A DNA stretch of 64,000 nucleotides, taken from contig JAURVB010012651.1 in the NCBI GenBank assembly GCA_033002965.1, forward strand, positions 96,336-160,335. The letters run 5' to 3'. The position numbers and the translations under genes were made by a program. Shown piece by piece: positions 11,098-23,401 of this stretch. Origin of the DNA: Piper betle. Taxonomy: Eukaryota > Streptophyta > Magnoliopsida > Piperales > Piperaceae. Under the pieces are notes generated by a model that was given only the letters and a program-made list of their open reading frames with translations, ran no database searches and was not told the DNA's origin. Each line of letters starts with the position of its first letter. The stretch's first letter is position 1.

Positions 11098-12415
11098 TGG
11101 AGGAGTTGTACAAGGGGACGACCAAGAAGATGAAGATCTCCAGAGAGATTGCCGATCCTGGTGGGTGAGTTGTTTGATGCCTTCTCTCTTCTTTTTTTCT
11201 TTGTTGTATTCCTTCGTTTTTATCTGATTTGCTTCTATGATGTGGTTAGATGATAGCTTTGTGGTAATTGTTTGCGTTTGTGAATCTTAGATGAAAACAT
11301 TGGTGTTTTTTATTTGTTTAGGTGGAAAGTTGGGTGCTATTAAATTGTTTAAAGAAGCTAATGGGATCGTCCTTCTTATTTTAACTGTCATTTGATGTTG
11401 CTTTAGATATTTGAATTACATAAAGAGGGATGTGAATAATTTGTATGTTCTATTTTGTAGTGCTTGGCAGCTGCTAAATTTGTTAGGTGTGTTTTATGCT
11501 GGTGCTTATTCTGCTGTATGTCACCATTGGTGTTCTTTGTATGTTTAGGTATACATGTGTGGTTAGTGAATTGTTTAAAAGAAGTTTAATGAACCCGATG
11601 TTCTTTATTGTTAACTATTCTCATGGCATGTAGGTATTTGATGTTGATTTAGAGAGTTAGAAAAAGAGAGATGGAATTGGTAGGCAAGTGCTTATCGTTT
11701 TCATACCACAACAATTTATTTAGCCTGCAAGAGCTGCATTTAGCTATAGAAGCAGAATAGATTTCAGCGAATATAATGGTTTAGCTTGACGGTATGATAA
11801 TATCTTTTGATAAAAGCAATATTTCCTATGATTTAAGCCAATGCATAAATGGTGCCTTCGAATATTTGCTTGATAAGCCTTGGAGGCATTCATCCATATT
11901 GGATTCTGGAGAAGTAGTCATATCCTTACTTGTTTGGGGGTTGTTTGGTTTTGCCTTGCTCAAATATTCTCATTGTGCCTGCAGGAAAACCATGACAGTG
12001 GAGGAAATATTGACAATTGAGGTGAAGCCCGGGTGGAAAAAGGGGACAAAGATCACATTCCCTGAGAAAGGAAACGAGCAACCAAATGTTTTACCTGCTG
12101 ATCTAGTCTTCATCATTGATGAGAAGCCTCATCGTTTGTTCACCAGGGATGGCAATGACCTTGTAATGACACAGGATCTCTCTTGTGGAAGCTCTAACTG
12201 GTTACACTGCCAAAATCACTACCTTGGATGGAAGAAACCTTACAATACCCATCAACTCTGTTATTCATCCCACATACGAGGAAATTGTTCCTAAAGAAGG
12301 CATACCCAAAGACCCATCTAAGAGAGGAAACCTGAGAATCAAGTTCAACATTCAGTTCCCAACCACGCTAACATCAGAACAGAAGGTTGGGATGAAAATA
12401 CTTTTGGGCCAATGA

Positions 12416-13230
12416 AGAAAAAACATGTGAACATGGGAAGGATAGCATGTGTCAGGTTGTCGCACGTGAGCCATTTCACTATATAGACTGCGCATAGTAG
12501 TAAAATTTTTCAACACTTTATTTTTCTAGCTGATGTATATCTTAGTTAGTACCATTATTTCCTTTTGACAATAAAATGTTCTTTCTTGATCTCCTACCAT
12601 TATTTCCTCTTGTGACAATAAAATATCGGCTCTTACCATGATGTTCCTAGAAGTACATGATTAACACATCTTAAAGACATGATTGTGTATGATCTATCCA
12701 ATTTTCCTTAATAAACATAGATTTCTGAGCAAGAAGTTGATGGTGTTGATGCTGCCATGAACTTCATGTCATCCTTGTAACAGCAACAAATGTACCGGTG
12801 CAAAGAAAGAATGATGAAATTGTGTGACCACAACAAAATTGGCAAGAAATAAAAATTTTACAAATACGAGGACAGCCTCGAGAACATTTGGTTACAACGT
12901 TACAAACTTTCTCTTAACTCTTGTGTGCAAATGTTCTTTGAATTCTTCGACAGCTCACAGCAGCAAGATCTATGTAAGCCCATGCCAGAAGATAATGTTC
13001 ACATCCTGTTCAAATTCAAGAAGTGAAATAATCCCCAGAACAACCTGGCTTCTGAATGACAAAATATCATGGTTAGATCGTTTTTGCTGTTGTTATTCCT
13101 CACTGCTCATTGACTGTGTTGTATAAAAAATGGTTTCTGTATCAGTGAACTTTTCAGTATGGACTAGGTAGGACAAGGCCACTAAACCCTCTCAACCACA
13201 GCTAGCAAAACCTCCAAAGAAAAGCACAAG
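12416..13230. other. Region between the 3' ends of the DnaJ pseudogene and the TBL gene
   Basis: The two units converge here. Old 3' UTR of DnaJ probably covers about 12416-12650; 'aataaaatgttct' and 'aataaaatatc' at about 12570 and 12617 could be poly(A) signals and form an imperfect repeat. The last 100-400 bases before 13231 are likely TBL 3' UTR on the minus strand. The 100-codon frame at 12824 has no family features. Confidence 0.5.
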
Positions 13231-16075
13231 TCATAACTGGGCATAAAGGATTTCGTTCCAAGTATCAGGAACTCCAGGTAGGCACCAATGTAAGCAATCC
13301 TCCACTCCCTCTGCTGCTTTGGCACTGTATTTAGAAATATGACATTCTTCTCTAAGTTGGGAAAGAGCCGTTATATCTAAGAGACCAACTTTGGTGCCTT
13401 CAACAGCATCTTGAGCAAGTGTATCACTGGACTTTTCTTGCAATACCTCACTCCCAGCAGCCAGAGGAATTGTATTGTCACAACTTCCACCTGTATTCCA
13501 ATCACCATTGGCGAAGTGCCTTGGTGAAATTGTTCGGAAGAAAACCTTCAATCTTGGGCGCTTTGGAAGCTGTAAATCCAACCACTTGACCACACTGTAA
13601 ACAGTCAAATTTTTTGCCCGACCTATCTCTGCAAGATATCCATTAACCGGTTCTCCATCTGCGTACATCACCCACCGATTTGCTTTAATCTTTTCTCTAT
13701 TCCAATGATGACCTGTATTTAAGACCAGAACATCAAACTGATGGAAGTATTGGCGGATGAAAGTTGCTGGCCGGTCAAGATGCATGGTATACTCAGTCAG
13801 TGGATCAGATATGTTAAAGGGCTCCAATTCACAAAGACTTGCTGACCAATAGTAGAGGACAGTGGTGTTGGTCCCCAGGAAGCGATATGCCCACCCATCA
13901 GGTCGGATAGCACCACGAGCTTTGACAAGACCATACTCCTTTCCCACATCCTCAACTTCTCGGTCCTCCTCGCCACCAGTAATCATACACATGAGAGATT
14001 GAAATTGCTGCCGTCCCAATGAATCCCCCACAAAAGCAAGTGTTTTATGCCGCATCCTGAAGTAAAAGTAGCAATGTCAAGGTTGATAGAAAATACCCGA
14101 ACACAGGTTACAACACCACATTGCGATAGTGGTAGATAATGCTGTGTTTGGTGATAAGCGCATCTCAACAGTAAAAGAATCGGATAAGCTGAACCATTAG
14201 TTATTCAAGTCTAATGTAAAGAAAAGCTAGAAAAGAGTTTCTTGCTAACAGTCACAAGTTTAGTTCTTGCAGATTGATAGCCAATTAATCAAAGGACAAA
14301 ACAAGGTTCAGAAAATGACTTCTACAATGAAGTTTGAGAGGAAAATTAACCAGATCATATTTCATCAGATGCCAAATATTGACATGGTGGTATCCACTTT
14401 GCGTCAAGGGGATTGAAAATTATATGGTAACCAAACTAAATAAAAGCACAAATCATTTTGTTCTACTTGGAGTTTGCAAAACTGAAAAACGAAATTAATA
14501 ACTGAAGTCTTCTTAGCCAAAATAATCAGCTGTGATCATGTCTAATAATACACCAGCTAAAAATTTTATTGAGGAGAACTACTTCATCCAAATATAAAAA
14601 AGAAATAAAGAACTAGACGACTTACTTGTCTAAGAATGCAAAGCCTTCAAATTGTGGAATGTCACAATCCCACGGCTTCCATCTGAACTTCTCATATGAA
14701 AAATCAGGGCGTGGGGACAACCTGCATGCCCACATATCTGATAGCCACTGTTTACAGCCAAAACCAGAATACAGTGGCATTGTACTGTCAGCAATCCACT
14801 TTCCCTTGGCATAGTTACAACCTATAATGAGAAGTAGAATAGATCAAAATAGGCACAATTGAGTTCACCATAAACAATTACCATTCACTCATTAAATTAT
14901 GAGCTCATACAAGTAAAGGCATGTCAAGTGTCTAATGGTCTGGCTCACGAGGAAGCTAGCTGTTTAAATTGTCACACACCCATGAGAATGAGTGCTGAGA
15001 TCTATTCGAGGTTGATAATAAACCTCCAAAAGTGACGATTAATTTTGGGATAAGCTTAAGGCAACCTACCTTCATGCTACCAACCTTTTCAATTTCAAGA
15101 ACATGAAAAAGTTTTGCTCAAACTTCTATTAACTTCTTCTTCCACCATATCCTAGAAAGTGGGGATATAGTATCCATGTAATTATAGATGTCAAAGTTTT
15201 GATGATACCCTTCTTGGCCCTAATCCTTCTAATTTATGGAGGTTTGGGACATGCAATATATGAGCTCAGACTTTTACATTTTCGGAGAACTCTGTTGAAA
15301 CTAATAACTATTGACAAAACTTCCAAAAAAATGTACTCATAAAGTTTTTGCGGGAAAAAAAACCATAATTATAAAAAATAAAAAGAAAGGATAGATACAC
15401 TATTATACCTTTCACCATTCTGCCAGGTTTGTCTTTTGAATTGGATGAAGAGGGATTCATCTCTTCCTCGTCCATATTATCTGCTGATTTGTCATTTTGT
15501 ACGTTTTGTTCCTCATCCAAATCAGAGGAGGTCACTTCTTTGGATGCCCTTTTCGTCTTTCGACTGGCTGTAACCCTCGATTGTGCAGCTTCTGATTCAC
15601 TCGAGTCAGACAAACCAGAAGAATCTACCCGTCTTTCAAAAGAACTCTGATGTTGATCGACATATAGCCCTCTTTCTGTCGACTGAATCAACTCTTCTTC
15701 ATTTGGAGAGTCATTCTCTACGTTCCTGTTGTGAGGAAAGGGTACTGAAAGGAAAACGGAAGTAGAAAGACAAAATTTAAGTCAGGAAGCACTTATGGGA
15801 ATGCATCAGGACAATGTTCTACATTGGTGGGAAGGTTCAACTTCCTCAAAAATCAGAAAACTAGCTGGTTCGATCAAAACAATATCACATTATTATAGAA
15901 AAGAGATCCGACCTGGAGGAAGTATCCCATACCGATCTTGCTGCAGTGATTGGTATGTAGTCACAATGGGTGCTGTTCTCTCCCATACCCACAACAGAGC
16001 AGTCATGCAAAAAAGTGCAGAAATGGTAAGCAAAAAATGCTTATTCATCAAACCATTAAAACTTCCTCCCTTCAT
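13231..16075 (-). CDS. TBL14/15/16-like polysaccharide O-acetyltransferase (PMR5/DUF231 family), four coding exons
   Basis: Coding exons, read on the minus strand: 16075-15913, 15744-15409, 14821-14626, 14056-13231. All introns are GT-AG, phases agree, and the product is 506 residues with no frame damage. A type II membrane anchor is at residues 14-31 ([18 protein letters not shown]). A variable acidic/Ser-rich stem follows, about 55-165. The TBL domain starts at C168 (CNYAKGKW) with conserved Cys/Trp pairs. The DUF231 domain has the catalytic GDS at 242-244 ([14 protein letters not shown]) and the DxxH at 485-488 (DCLHWCLPG). Family members acetylate xylan, pectin or other wall sugars in the Golgi using a Ser-His-Asp triad. 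[15 protein letters not shown] points to the TBL14/15/16 group. The exact polymer is not readable from sequence. The start was chosen because a strong splice acceptor lies six bases before this ATG. Confidence 0.93.
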
Positions 16076-16081
16076 CTCAAA

Positions 16082-16673
16082 CTGGAAGAAACAAAGTTTC
16101 TTTTCAGGCATGCCTTTTCATGCACCATACTTCTACCGGTATCTGAACAAAGTTTGCTCATTATATACAGCTGCAAATGACATCCAAAAAATTCCGATTT
16201 AACCAAAATACTCATCATGTATAATAACCAAGACCTGCTTCATGAGAATGAAGGCCAAAATTTAGAAAAAAAGATATTCAAAAAGCCTCCAAACCAAAGA
16301 TTCATACTTGCAAAAGCCACATCATGCAATAAATTAATCACAGAAAAATTAAACAAATTATTTAATAAAAAGTGGAGAATACAAACTTGAACACACAAAC
16401 ATTCATGGCATTCAAGCAAATTGATCCATCAAATGACAAGCACAATCATTATAATCAACACCTCAATCAACTACCAAAAACAAAAAAGAGAGTACGAATT
16501 GACCTTTCCAATTGGAACAAATACACCACACCAAAAAACTACTTCACCCATCAACCAATGACCTTCCTACCATCCAACAACACAAAAAAATAATCAACCA
16601 ACATCGAAACCTACCCAATGTATCAACCTACTCCCATCTTAAAATAACAAATTAAATATATATATCTTCTCAC
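16082..16673 (-). other. Probable leader intron of the TBL gene
   Basis: On the minus strand a donor, ATATG|gtgagaag, begins at 16673. An acceptor, ttgtttcttccag, ends at 16082, just six bases before the ATG. The segment between is AT-rich, as plant introns are, while the segment upstream of the donor is GC-rich. A transcript read would settle it. Confidence 0.5.
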
Positions 16674-16870
16674 CATATGTTCACCAACCGTTCACATATC
16701 AGCTTCTCCACACACAGCATAGCCATGCCCAAAACCGAAAATGGCAGCGGGGATCGGGAGGGATCACGGAGGCGGCGCCGTAGCCGGGAAAGTGGAAAGG
16801 GTCAGGAGGCTCGCCGGAGAAAGAGAAGGAGTAGCGGCAAGGGCGAGAGGCAAGGTTGAAATTGGATGGT
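16674..16870 (-). promoter_or_regulatory. Possible non-coding first exon (5' UTR) of the TBL gene
   Basis: A GC-rich block, pyrimidine-rich on the minus strand, ends at a consensus donor at 16673/16674. The length and base content resemble a plant 5' UTR exon. Open frames run through it on both strands (about 60-76 codons) but are low-complexity Arg/Ser or Pro-rich and lack family features. Confidence 0.4.
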
Positions 16871-18765
16871 ACGTATGCATGGCTTAATATATTCACCACA
16901 ACTTTTGCATGCACGGATAAGGGCGTCAAATTGTGCCCACATCCAACAACGGTTAGACTAAATACTGATTAAAATGTATACATTATATTTTGTCCCTATA
17001 TTTTTTAAGTATACATACGGATACGGTTCCTAAAGAGTTTGTATTTTTATTTGATTTTGTGGTAAGTGTTCAATTCTAGTAGGGCATTTTATATAGATCA
17101 CAAGCAAAGATTAGACTTAAATAAATACTTAATATCTACAATAAAAGTTATGAATTGTGTACCAGTATAGTTTGTCCCTATATTTTCAAGATCATACATA
17201 TTACTACTACTACATGTTTTTGTCTATACACAATCTTTCTAGCGCCGTTTATAGCTCGATTGTCCTCCATTCGATTCTAAGCTTGTGATTGTGCCAGAGG
17301 GGCTAATTGGGTTTTTGGGTGTCATAAATTTTTTTGTTAAAATTTAAAAATATTTTGCCATAAATTTATTTGTGTTATGGTTGTAATTAGAAGGCTAGGT
17401 TATAAGACTAGTCAAGGACCCGCACAGCGGTGTGCAATTGAGATTTATAAATGATATTCATTAATAATATACAAAATTAGTTTAAAAAATATTAATATAT
17501 TATTTTTAAATAAAATAATGAATATTTATTTATTTATTTTTATAAAAAATATAGTTATCTACAAATATTCAAAATAATTTTAGTTTTTATAAGTAAAAAA
17601 TTCAATAATGAGATACAATATATTTTAAAAAATATATTTTTAATTTAGATAGAATTATATATTAAATTTCTTAATAATATATAAATAATTAATTAATTAA
17701 AAATGTTTAAAAATCTAAATTGATTATATATTATTAATTAACAAACTTTAATTAGAATAGTATTAAATATATTAAAGTTTATTAATATTTTTAAATTTCC
17801 TAATTTGATTGGAATTATACTATAATATTTTTCTCATAATAAATAATAATAATTTCAAATTAAGTAATTATTAATGGCTAATAAAATAATTATGTGGGTT
17901 AGAATCAATCAAAACGCAAAAAAGTCTAAAACCAAATAAAAAAATTCAACGGTTTATAATATAAAGAAGTTGAAGTAATTATCACATTAGGCGGTTACAA
18001 TTGCTATGAGAGTTTTCTTGAAGTGTTTGAAAAAAAAATGGATCAGCCACTCTTTTTTTATTTTGTAACATTTTATGAAAGTTTTAATGTATTTATATCG
18101 TACATTCCATTGAATACATATTTTAATCCATACAAGTTTACGTATTTTTAATTAATAGACTTAAAATAATACTACCAAACATATATAAATTATTGGTTTG
18201 AAAATAACTATAATTGTGATACTAATATATCTTTATATATTTATAAATATAGAGTCTGCTTACTTTTTCAATTTGGATAGATGTCCAACTAAAGGTATAT
18301 ATGAAATTCCATTTTTACATTAGAAAATATTTTGTGCAACTGTTGATATTTTTAACTGCTTTACCTCTAATTTGCTAATTAAATAGGTTAATCAATGCCT
18401 TTATATTATAAAAAAAATAGTAAAAATTGATTAAGCATAAAACTTTAATATAATTTTGAATACAATGGTACTAAGACCGCACTAGACCTTCTCTAAACTT
18501 GCTATGGTTAATGTTTTATTACTATTTTAAATTGTATATGATTTTGTAACAAAAAATTTTCTCAGAATTTGACTTTTTCTTTTTCGGTTAAAAGCCACAT
18601 TACTTTAACGGGTAATTAGTCAAATATTGAAGACAATAAATATTTTTAATATTTAATAAAATAATTTATTTATGATAGTGTTGAACCAAATATAACTTAT
18701 ACCCCTTATTAATCCTATTATATATGTTATTATGTTAAATAAATGTCAAATATAATTTCCAGTAC
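16871..18765. other. Very AT-rich intergenic DNA
   Basis: 17440-18700 is strongly AT-rich with long A and T runs and no supportable gene. 'cccgcacagcggtgtgc' near 17420 resembles the edge of an old dispersed element, but I could not find a partner end. Confidence 0.5.
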
Positions 18766-18938
18766 TCACCTCTAATCTAGCTCATCCGATTATAAAGACA
18801 GTCAAATTTATTTTTTAAAATTTAAAAAACTCTCCTCCTCTTCCCCTTCCTCGACCCCTACCCAGCATCCTCGCCTCGTACTCCCTGCCTCATGTCCTCC
18901 GCTATCCTCCCCTGGTCCCTGCCGTCTTGCCCTTGATG
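18766..18938 (+). repeat. Left terminal inverted repeat of the MULE
   Basis: The outer 13 bases (tcacctctaatct) are an exact inverted match to 23389-23401. Inward, 'atttattttttaaa' and 'cttcctcgac', 'ctccctgcctcatgtc' and 'cgctatcctccc' recur in inverted order in the right repeat, with small gaps. Confidence 0.8.
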
Positions 18939-19652
18939 CCCTCCTCTACCCCTTGCCCCATGTCGTTCTTTGTCCTGCATCTGGCCCCCACAATCATGTT
19001 TGGTAGTAAAGGTATTTTTTCTGTTTGTTTTCTTACTTCTTAAGCTCTCAATAGGGTGGTTTGGTAGAAGTATTTTTACTTCAAATCATGTAGATATAAA
19101 CTCTGGACTTCATTTTGATGTGGGTAATTTTTTTATAAGATGTAGTGAAATGTTGTTTTATGTGATTATTGGATAGTCGATTTATTTTTTTAGAAGATGT
19201 TTTACTTCTTTCATGATATGAGTGTATGACACAATTCAACTACATGTAATATCATTTATGTAGTCTTGTGAATCTACATGTGAAAAGTGGACCTGATATT
19301 AAGATCATTTTTGTCCCTGCTGCAACTATCTTCTTCAATAGATGGTGTTATTAGTGGACTAAGAACATTTTTCTTTGGACTGAGAACAGTTTTTTAATAC
19401 CAGCTCATTTTTTAATACCAGCTCTATGAATTTATTTACTTGTAAATTTTATTATTGAATATTTGATAGTTTGGTTTCAACTAGAAATTCAATTATGCAC
19501 TGTAGTATTCTATAGGGTTTGCCTGCTCTAATACCCTTAAGGAAACTGATCCTTTGATAATTTATGTATGCTTTATTTATTAGTTACTAGTATATTTCTT
19601 ATCCTTTTTTGTATGTATTTAAATGAATTTTACTGTTATTTAGTTTTTACTT

Positions 19653-22000
19653 TTGTTGAAAGGTCATGTAAATGAGAATGAAATGAGTCAAATCATAACC
19701 AATGGTTTGGAAGACATAATTGAAGTAATTGATGAATTGAATGAGGTGGTTGAAATTGAGGAAGTGCAAAATCTAGAGCACGAGAATGAGGAAAATGAAA
19801 AGCTCGGAAACAACAAGAAAGAAAACAAAGACTCACACAGTACCATTGGTACATTATTGATGCCCCGAGAAGGTATGGAATTCAATTCTAGCGATGGAGT
19901 TTATAATTTTTATAATGCATGTGGTTTGCTAAGGGGAATTTGTACTATAAAAGTTTCTTCTGTTTATTCCAAAGGATTAAAATCCTGTACAAAAAATTTT
20001 TTGTTTGTGAAAAGGAAGGAACAAAGAGGTTAGATGACTATAGAGAAGCTGGAAAGAATGTTAAATGACAACCAGACACAAGAGAGAATTGTAAGGCAAT
20101 GATGATAATTAAATTAAACAAAGAAAGGAAATGAGTTGTGGTTAACTTTAAAGACATTTATATACATGGTTTTGCACCTCCAATAAAGATTATTTTCAAA
20201 CATGTTATATGTTTTTTACTTTGTTAGGTAGAATTACTATTGTTTAAATCCATATTATTTTGTTTTTCCTTTAATAGGTTAAAAAGTACGGGTCGCATAA
20301 GAATCATGGTGGGGTGGTATGGATAAAGTTACTTCACATGATTGTAAAAATCATATAGCAAAGGCGAGAAAGAATAATATTGGTCGACTTCTTTCAATGT
20401 AAAGCAGAGGTTGAAGATGGTTTTTTATTTAAGATGGAGGTTATTCAAAATAATCAAGATCAGAAGTATTTTTAGGCAAATAAAAGATCAAAGGTGGCAT
20501 ATGTGCAATTTAGAGATGTAGTTTTTGATGTGACATACAACACAAATAATTTTAAAATATCTTTAACTCCATTTACAGGTGTTAATCATTATAGGCAATC
20601 TACACTTTGTGGATGTATCTTACTTGTAGATAAAATAAATGACACTTTTACTTTGGCTGTTTGAAACATGGTTAAAGTGCATGTGGAGTAAGAAGCCACA
20701 AGGTATTATTACAGATCAATATATAGCAATGAGAAATGTTATTGCAAAAGTCTTTCCCATTACTCAATATAGGCTTTGTTCTTGGCACATTGGAATGAAA
20801 GCCAAGATGCAATTAAATCATTTTAGACAACATCCAGACTTTATCAAAGACTATAATAACTGAAGATTTGTTGAAACAATTGAAGAGAGTAAAATAAAAT
20901 GAAAAGAGATGAAAGTGAAATATGATATTAAAGTGGGTAGTTCGTTAAATAAAATATATGAGGTTCATTCACAATGAATTAGTGCCTACTTTAAGAATTA
21001 TTCTTTTGCTGGAATGATGTCTAGCCAATACTGTGAGAGCATTAATGCATTTTTTAACGGATATGTGAATGCACAAACACCTATTAGTGAGTTCGAACAA
21101 CAATATGACCATACAATACGTCAACAACAAGATAAACAGGCTTATGAGGATCACAAAACTTTGCATACTAAGCTTGTAATGCACAAGGGAAGCACAATAG
21201 AGGAGCAAGCTAGATCTCTCTACACTAGGAAAGTAGTTTTCCCTTTTCCAAGTAAATTTTAAGAAATATCTATTATAAAAATGTAAGCAAATTGGTTATG
21301 AAGGTTCAAGAAAGTTGTATGAAGTGAAGAAAAATATGACAGCTGAAAATTGTCATAAGTGGCATTTGAAACCATCTCACCCCTTTTGGTTGAGTGCACG
21401 TGTAAGAAGTTTGAAAGTGAAGGTATTCTTTGTCGAATATATTTTAAGGATTTTGGACTGAATAAATATTAATATAATACTTGAAAAGTACATATTCTTT
21501 TGATGGACTATGAATGTTCGATACACATCAGTTGCTAATTTGAGAACTACGAGGGAAATTTATACATCTAGAGTTACACCATATATGATTTATTGCATTC
21601 GTTGTGCAATATATAAAATTTCATATTTGTGTTCTATATAACCCCAACACTGGAAATTTGCTATGCCAAAGCTTTAAGTAATTGTTGAAGAGCTTGAGTA
21701 TCTTTGTTGTCTAATTCTAAAGATCGTAATATTGAAACTAGTGATATAGGTGGTTCATTGGAAGCAAATGAGTATTTGCCTCATATTATACTTAGAGATC
21801 CTTCAAAGGTGAAAAGCAAGGGTTGTCTAAGGACAAGTAAAACACTCAAGTCTTTATTAGAAATAAGCTTGTCTTCTCAGAGTTAGAAGTGGAAATGCAG
21901 CCTTTGCCACCAATTAGGGCACTATATGAATACCTGTTCTTTGTATAGGTATAGTTATAAATAATTATAAAGTTTTATATTTACCTCTATGTGGAAATGC
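19653..22000 (+). pseudogene. FAR1/FRS-type MULE transposase pseudogene
   Basis: An N-terminal piece (19653-20033) has an acidic leader and the start of the FAR1 DNA-binding domain (PREGMEFNSSDGVYNFYNA). The MULE transposase domain follows at about 20390-20870 in shifted frames: FRDVVFDVTYNTNNF with the first catalytic Asp, GVNHYRQSTLCGCILL, then GIITDQYIAMRNVIAKVF with the second Asp and LCSWHIGMKAK. 21014-21262 gives SSQYCESINAFFNGYVN with the likely catalytic Glu. A C-terminal RDPSKVKSKG piece lies near 21800. Stops and shifts occur, including a TAG at 20475. FAR1 and FHY3 are domesticated transposases in light signalling. Here the inverted repeats argue that this is a transposon copy and not the regulatory gene. 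Confidence 0.85.
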
Positions 22001-23208
22001 ATGATGATAAATTTTTTCTTACAGGTTAACTTAAGGTGGTCAAATATCGGAGGCCTATACACCAATATTGGAAAAGGAATGATGTAAGTTATTTTTAATA
22101 ATCATCTATGTAGGCTTTGAGATTTTTGAATTCTCTGTTCCTTTTTATGAAATGCAATTTTTAGTTGTTTGATATATTGATTGTTGGCAAAGTTGTTACT
22201 TAATTTGTATACATTCTTTCTTGAGTTATTAATAGTGGTATTGTTTTTGCAACAAGGAGCGACAACATAATTGTATTGGAGCTAGACACCATAAGAGGCA
22301 ATAATATGTATTCTTTTGCATCAATTTTCTATCAATATTTATTTTTCAACTCTTTCCATGGTTATATGCAGTAACTTAATTAACATTTAAAGATGCGTTG
22401 TGGGGGAGCTGGATGAGGAGAAGGAAGCTACGACAAGGAGGGAAGCCAGTTAGATATTGGGCGGTTGGTTTTATACTTTGGATTGATTAAGTTATTACTT
22501 TGCTATCAGATCTTCCCATTTGTTTTTGTCATTTTCTTCAAGTGTGCCATTTCCTTCTATTTTTGCTTTCATGCAAACATCTTTTTGTTTGTAATACGTT
22601 GGCCATAAAAAAATGGCCCAGTGGAGATCAAACCAAATTGGATTTCATAGTCTCTGCATAGCACTAACTGAGTTCACGGCTAAATCAAATTCCTTAATCT
22701 ATACAAATAAAGGCCAAATTCAAAGTAAGGCCACAAACATATATGCAATAAACTGAGTTCACGCCAAATCAAGGCTTGTGCCACATTTTGCTTCCGCTGC
22801 TTCCTTGCTTGCTATCATGAACAACAGAAACATTAATCCTTCTTGCTTCTTAGCTATCACCAATTAATTTGAAACTGCTCAGAGCCTCAAACATGATATA
22901 TCTGTGAACTAACAACACAAGAAAAATATATTGTACATCAAATTAGGGAAAACAAATTAGAATTAATTTGTCAATGAATATAATTTCTATGATCAAGATA
23001 TTACAGTACAAATTGAATATCTTTATCAATTAGAGACCATTGAGTTTTGTGTACAAGAACATCCATTCCCTCCATGGTACTGCAGTGGGTGGACGGCGGG
23101 GGCAGGTCGGTGCGGAGGTCCATACCGAAAGTGGAGGAGTGTGCAGACGGCAAACACAGATGGCGAAAGGAAGGGACAGATGGCAGTGAGTGGTCGGCAA
23201 AGGGCAAA

Positions 23209-23401
23209 CATCAAGGGGCGGCGTGGACGGCAATGGGCAGATGGCAGGGGGCGGGGGAGGATAGCGTTCGACATGAGGCAGGGAGCAAGAGGTGGGGATG
23301 ATGGGCGTCGAGGAAGGGGGTGGGTTAGGAAGAGGGTTATTTTTAACTTTAAAAAATAAATCTAGTCTGTTTTCTAATCAAATTATCCAGATTAGAGGTG
23401 A
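23209..23401 (-). repeat. Right terminal inverted repeat of the MULE
   Basis: Reverse complement of the left repeat at 18766-18938. It is about 20 bases longer because of small insertions in the GC-rich part. The open frames across it on both strands are products of its GC-rich, low-complexity sequence. Confidence 0.8.

Larger units (their letters stand above)
4702..12415 (+). pseudogene. DnaJ/Hsp40 class B (DNAJB1/13-like) pseudogene split by a copia element
   Basis: Three pieces remain. 4702-5016 encodes YDEEGLKG, a Gly/Phe-rich region with FQFNPRSADEIFAE, and IEKRLPCSLE. The copia element then interrupts the codon run. 11103-11164 continues ELYKGTTKKMKISREIADPGG to a GTGAGT donor. After an intron (11165-11984), 11985-12415 encodes the C-terminal substrate-binding domain (EEILTIEVKPGWKKGTKITF, FPEKGNEQPN, LTSEQK). 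Such proteins are Hsp70 co-chaperones. Damage: no J domain or HPD motif is visible upstream; there is an in-frame TAG at 4726 after GLKG; and a 2-base loss in a CT run between 12173 and 12184 shifts the last 77 codons, where the frame resumes as EALTGYTAKITTLDGR. The gene cannot make an intact co-chaperone. A 12-bp direct repeat (ccattctagtac) sits at about 4678-4689 and 4694-4705 at its 5' edge. Confidence 0.9.
18766..23401 (+). mobile_element. Mutator-like element with FAR1-type transposase remnant
   Basis: Two inverted repeats frame a decayed FAR1/MULE transposase gene. The left repeat, 18766-18938, reads tcacctctaatct then GC-rich pyrimidine sequence. The right repeat, 23209-23401, is its reverse complement, with shared words such as ctccctgcctcatgtc and cgctatcctcccc. 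I could not find a matching 8-11 bp target duplication next to the outer 13-bp match, so the true ends may lie further out (possibly near 18690 and 23445). Long terminal inverted repeats plus a MULE-domain transposase are the hallmarks of this superfamily. Decay makes it non-autonomous. Confidence 0.75.

Noticed and set aside
19653..22000. Functional FAR1/FHY3 light-signalling gene
   Set aside because: Stops and shifts break the MULE domain, and inverted repeats frame it as a transposon.
23001..23359. Cluster of overlapping frames on both strands suggesting a gene
   Set aside because: They fall on the GC-rich right inverted repeat of the Mutator-like element.
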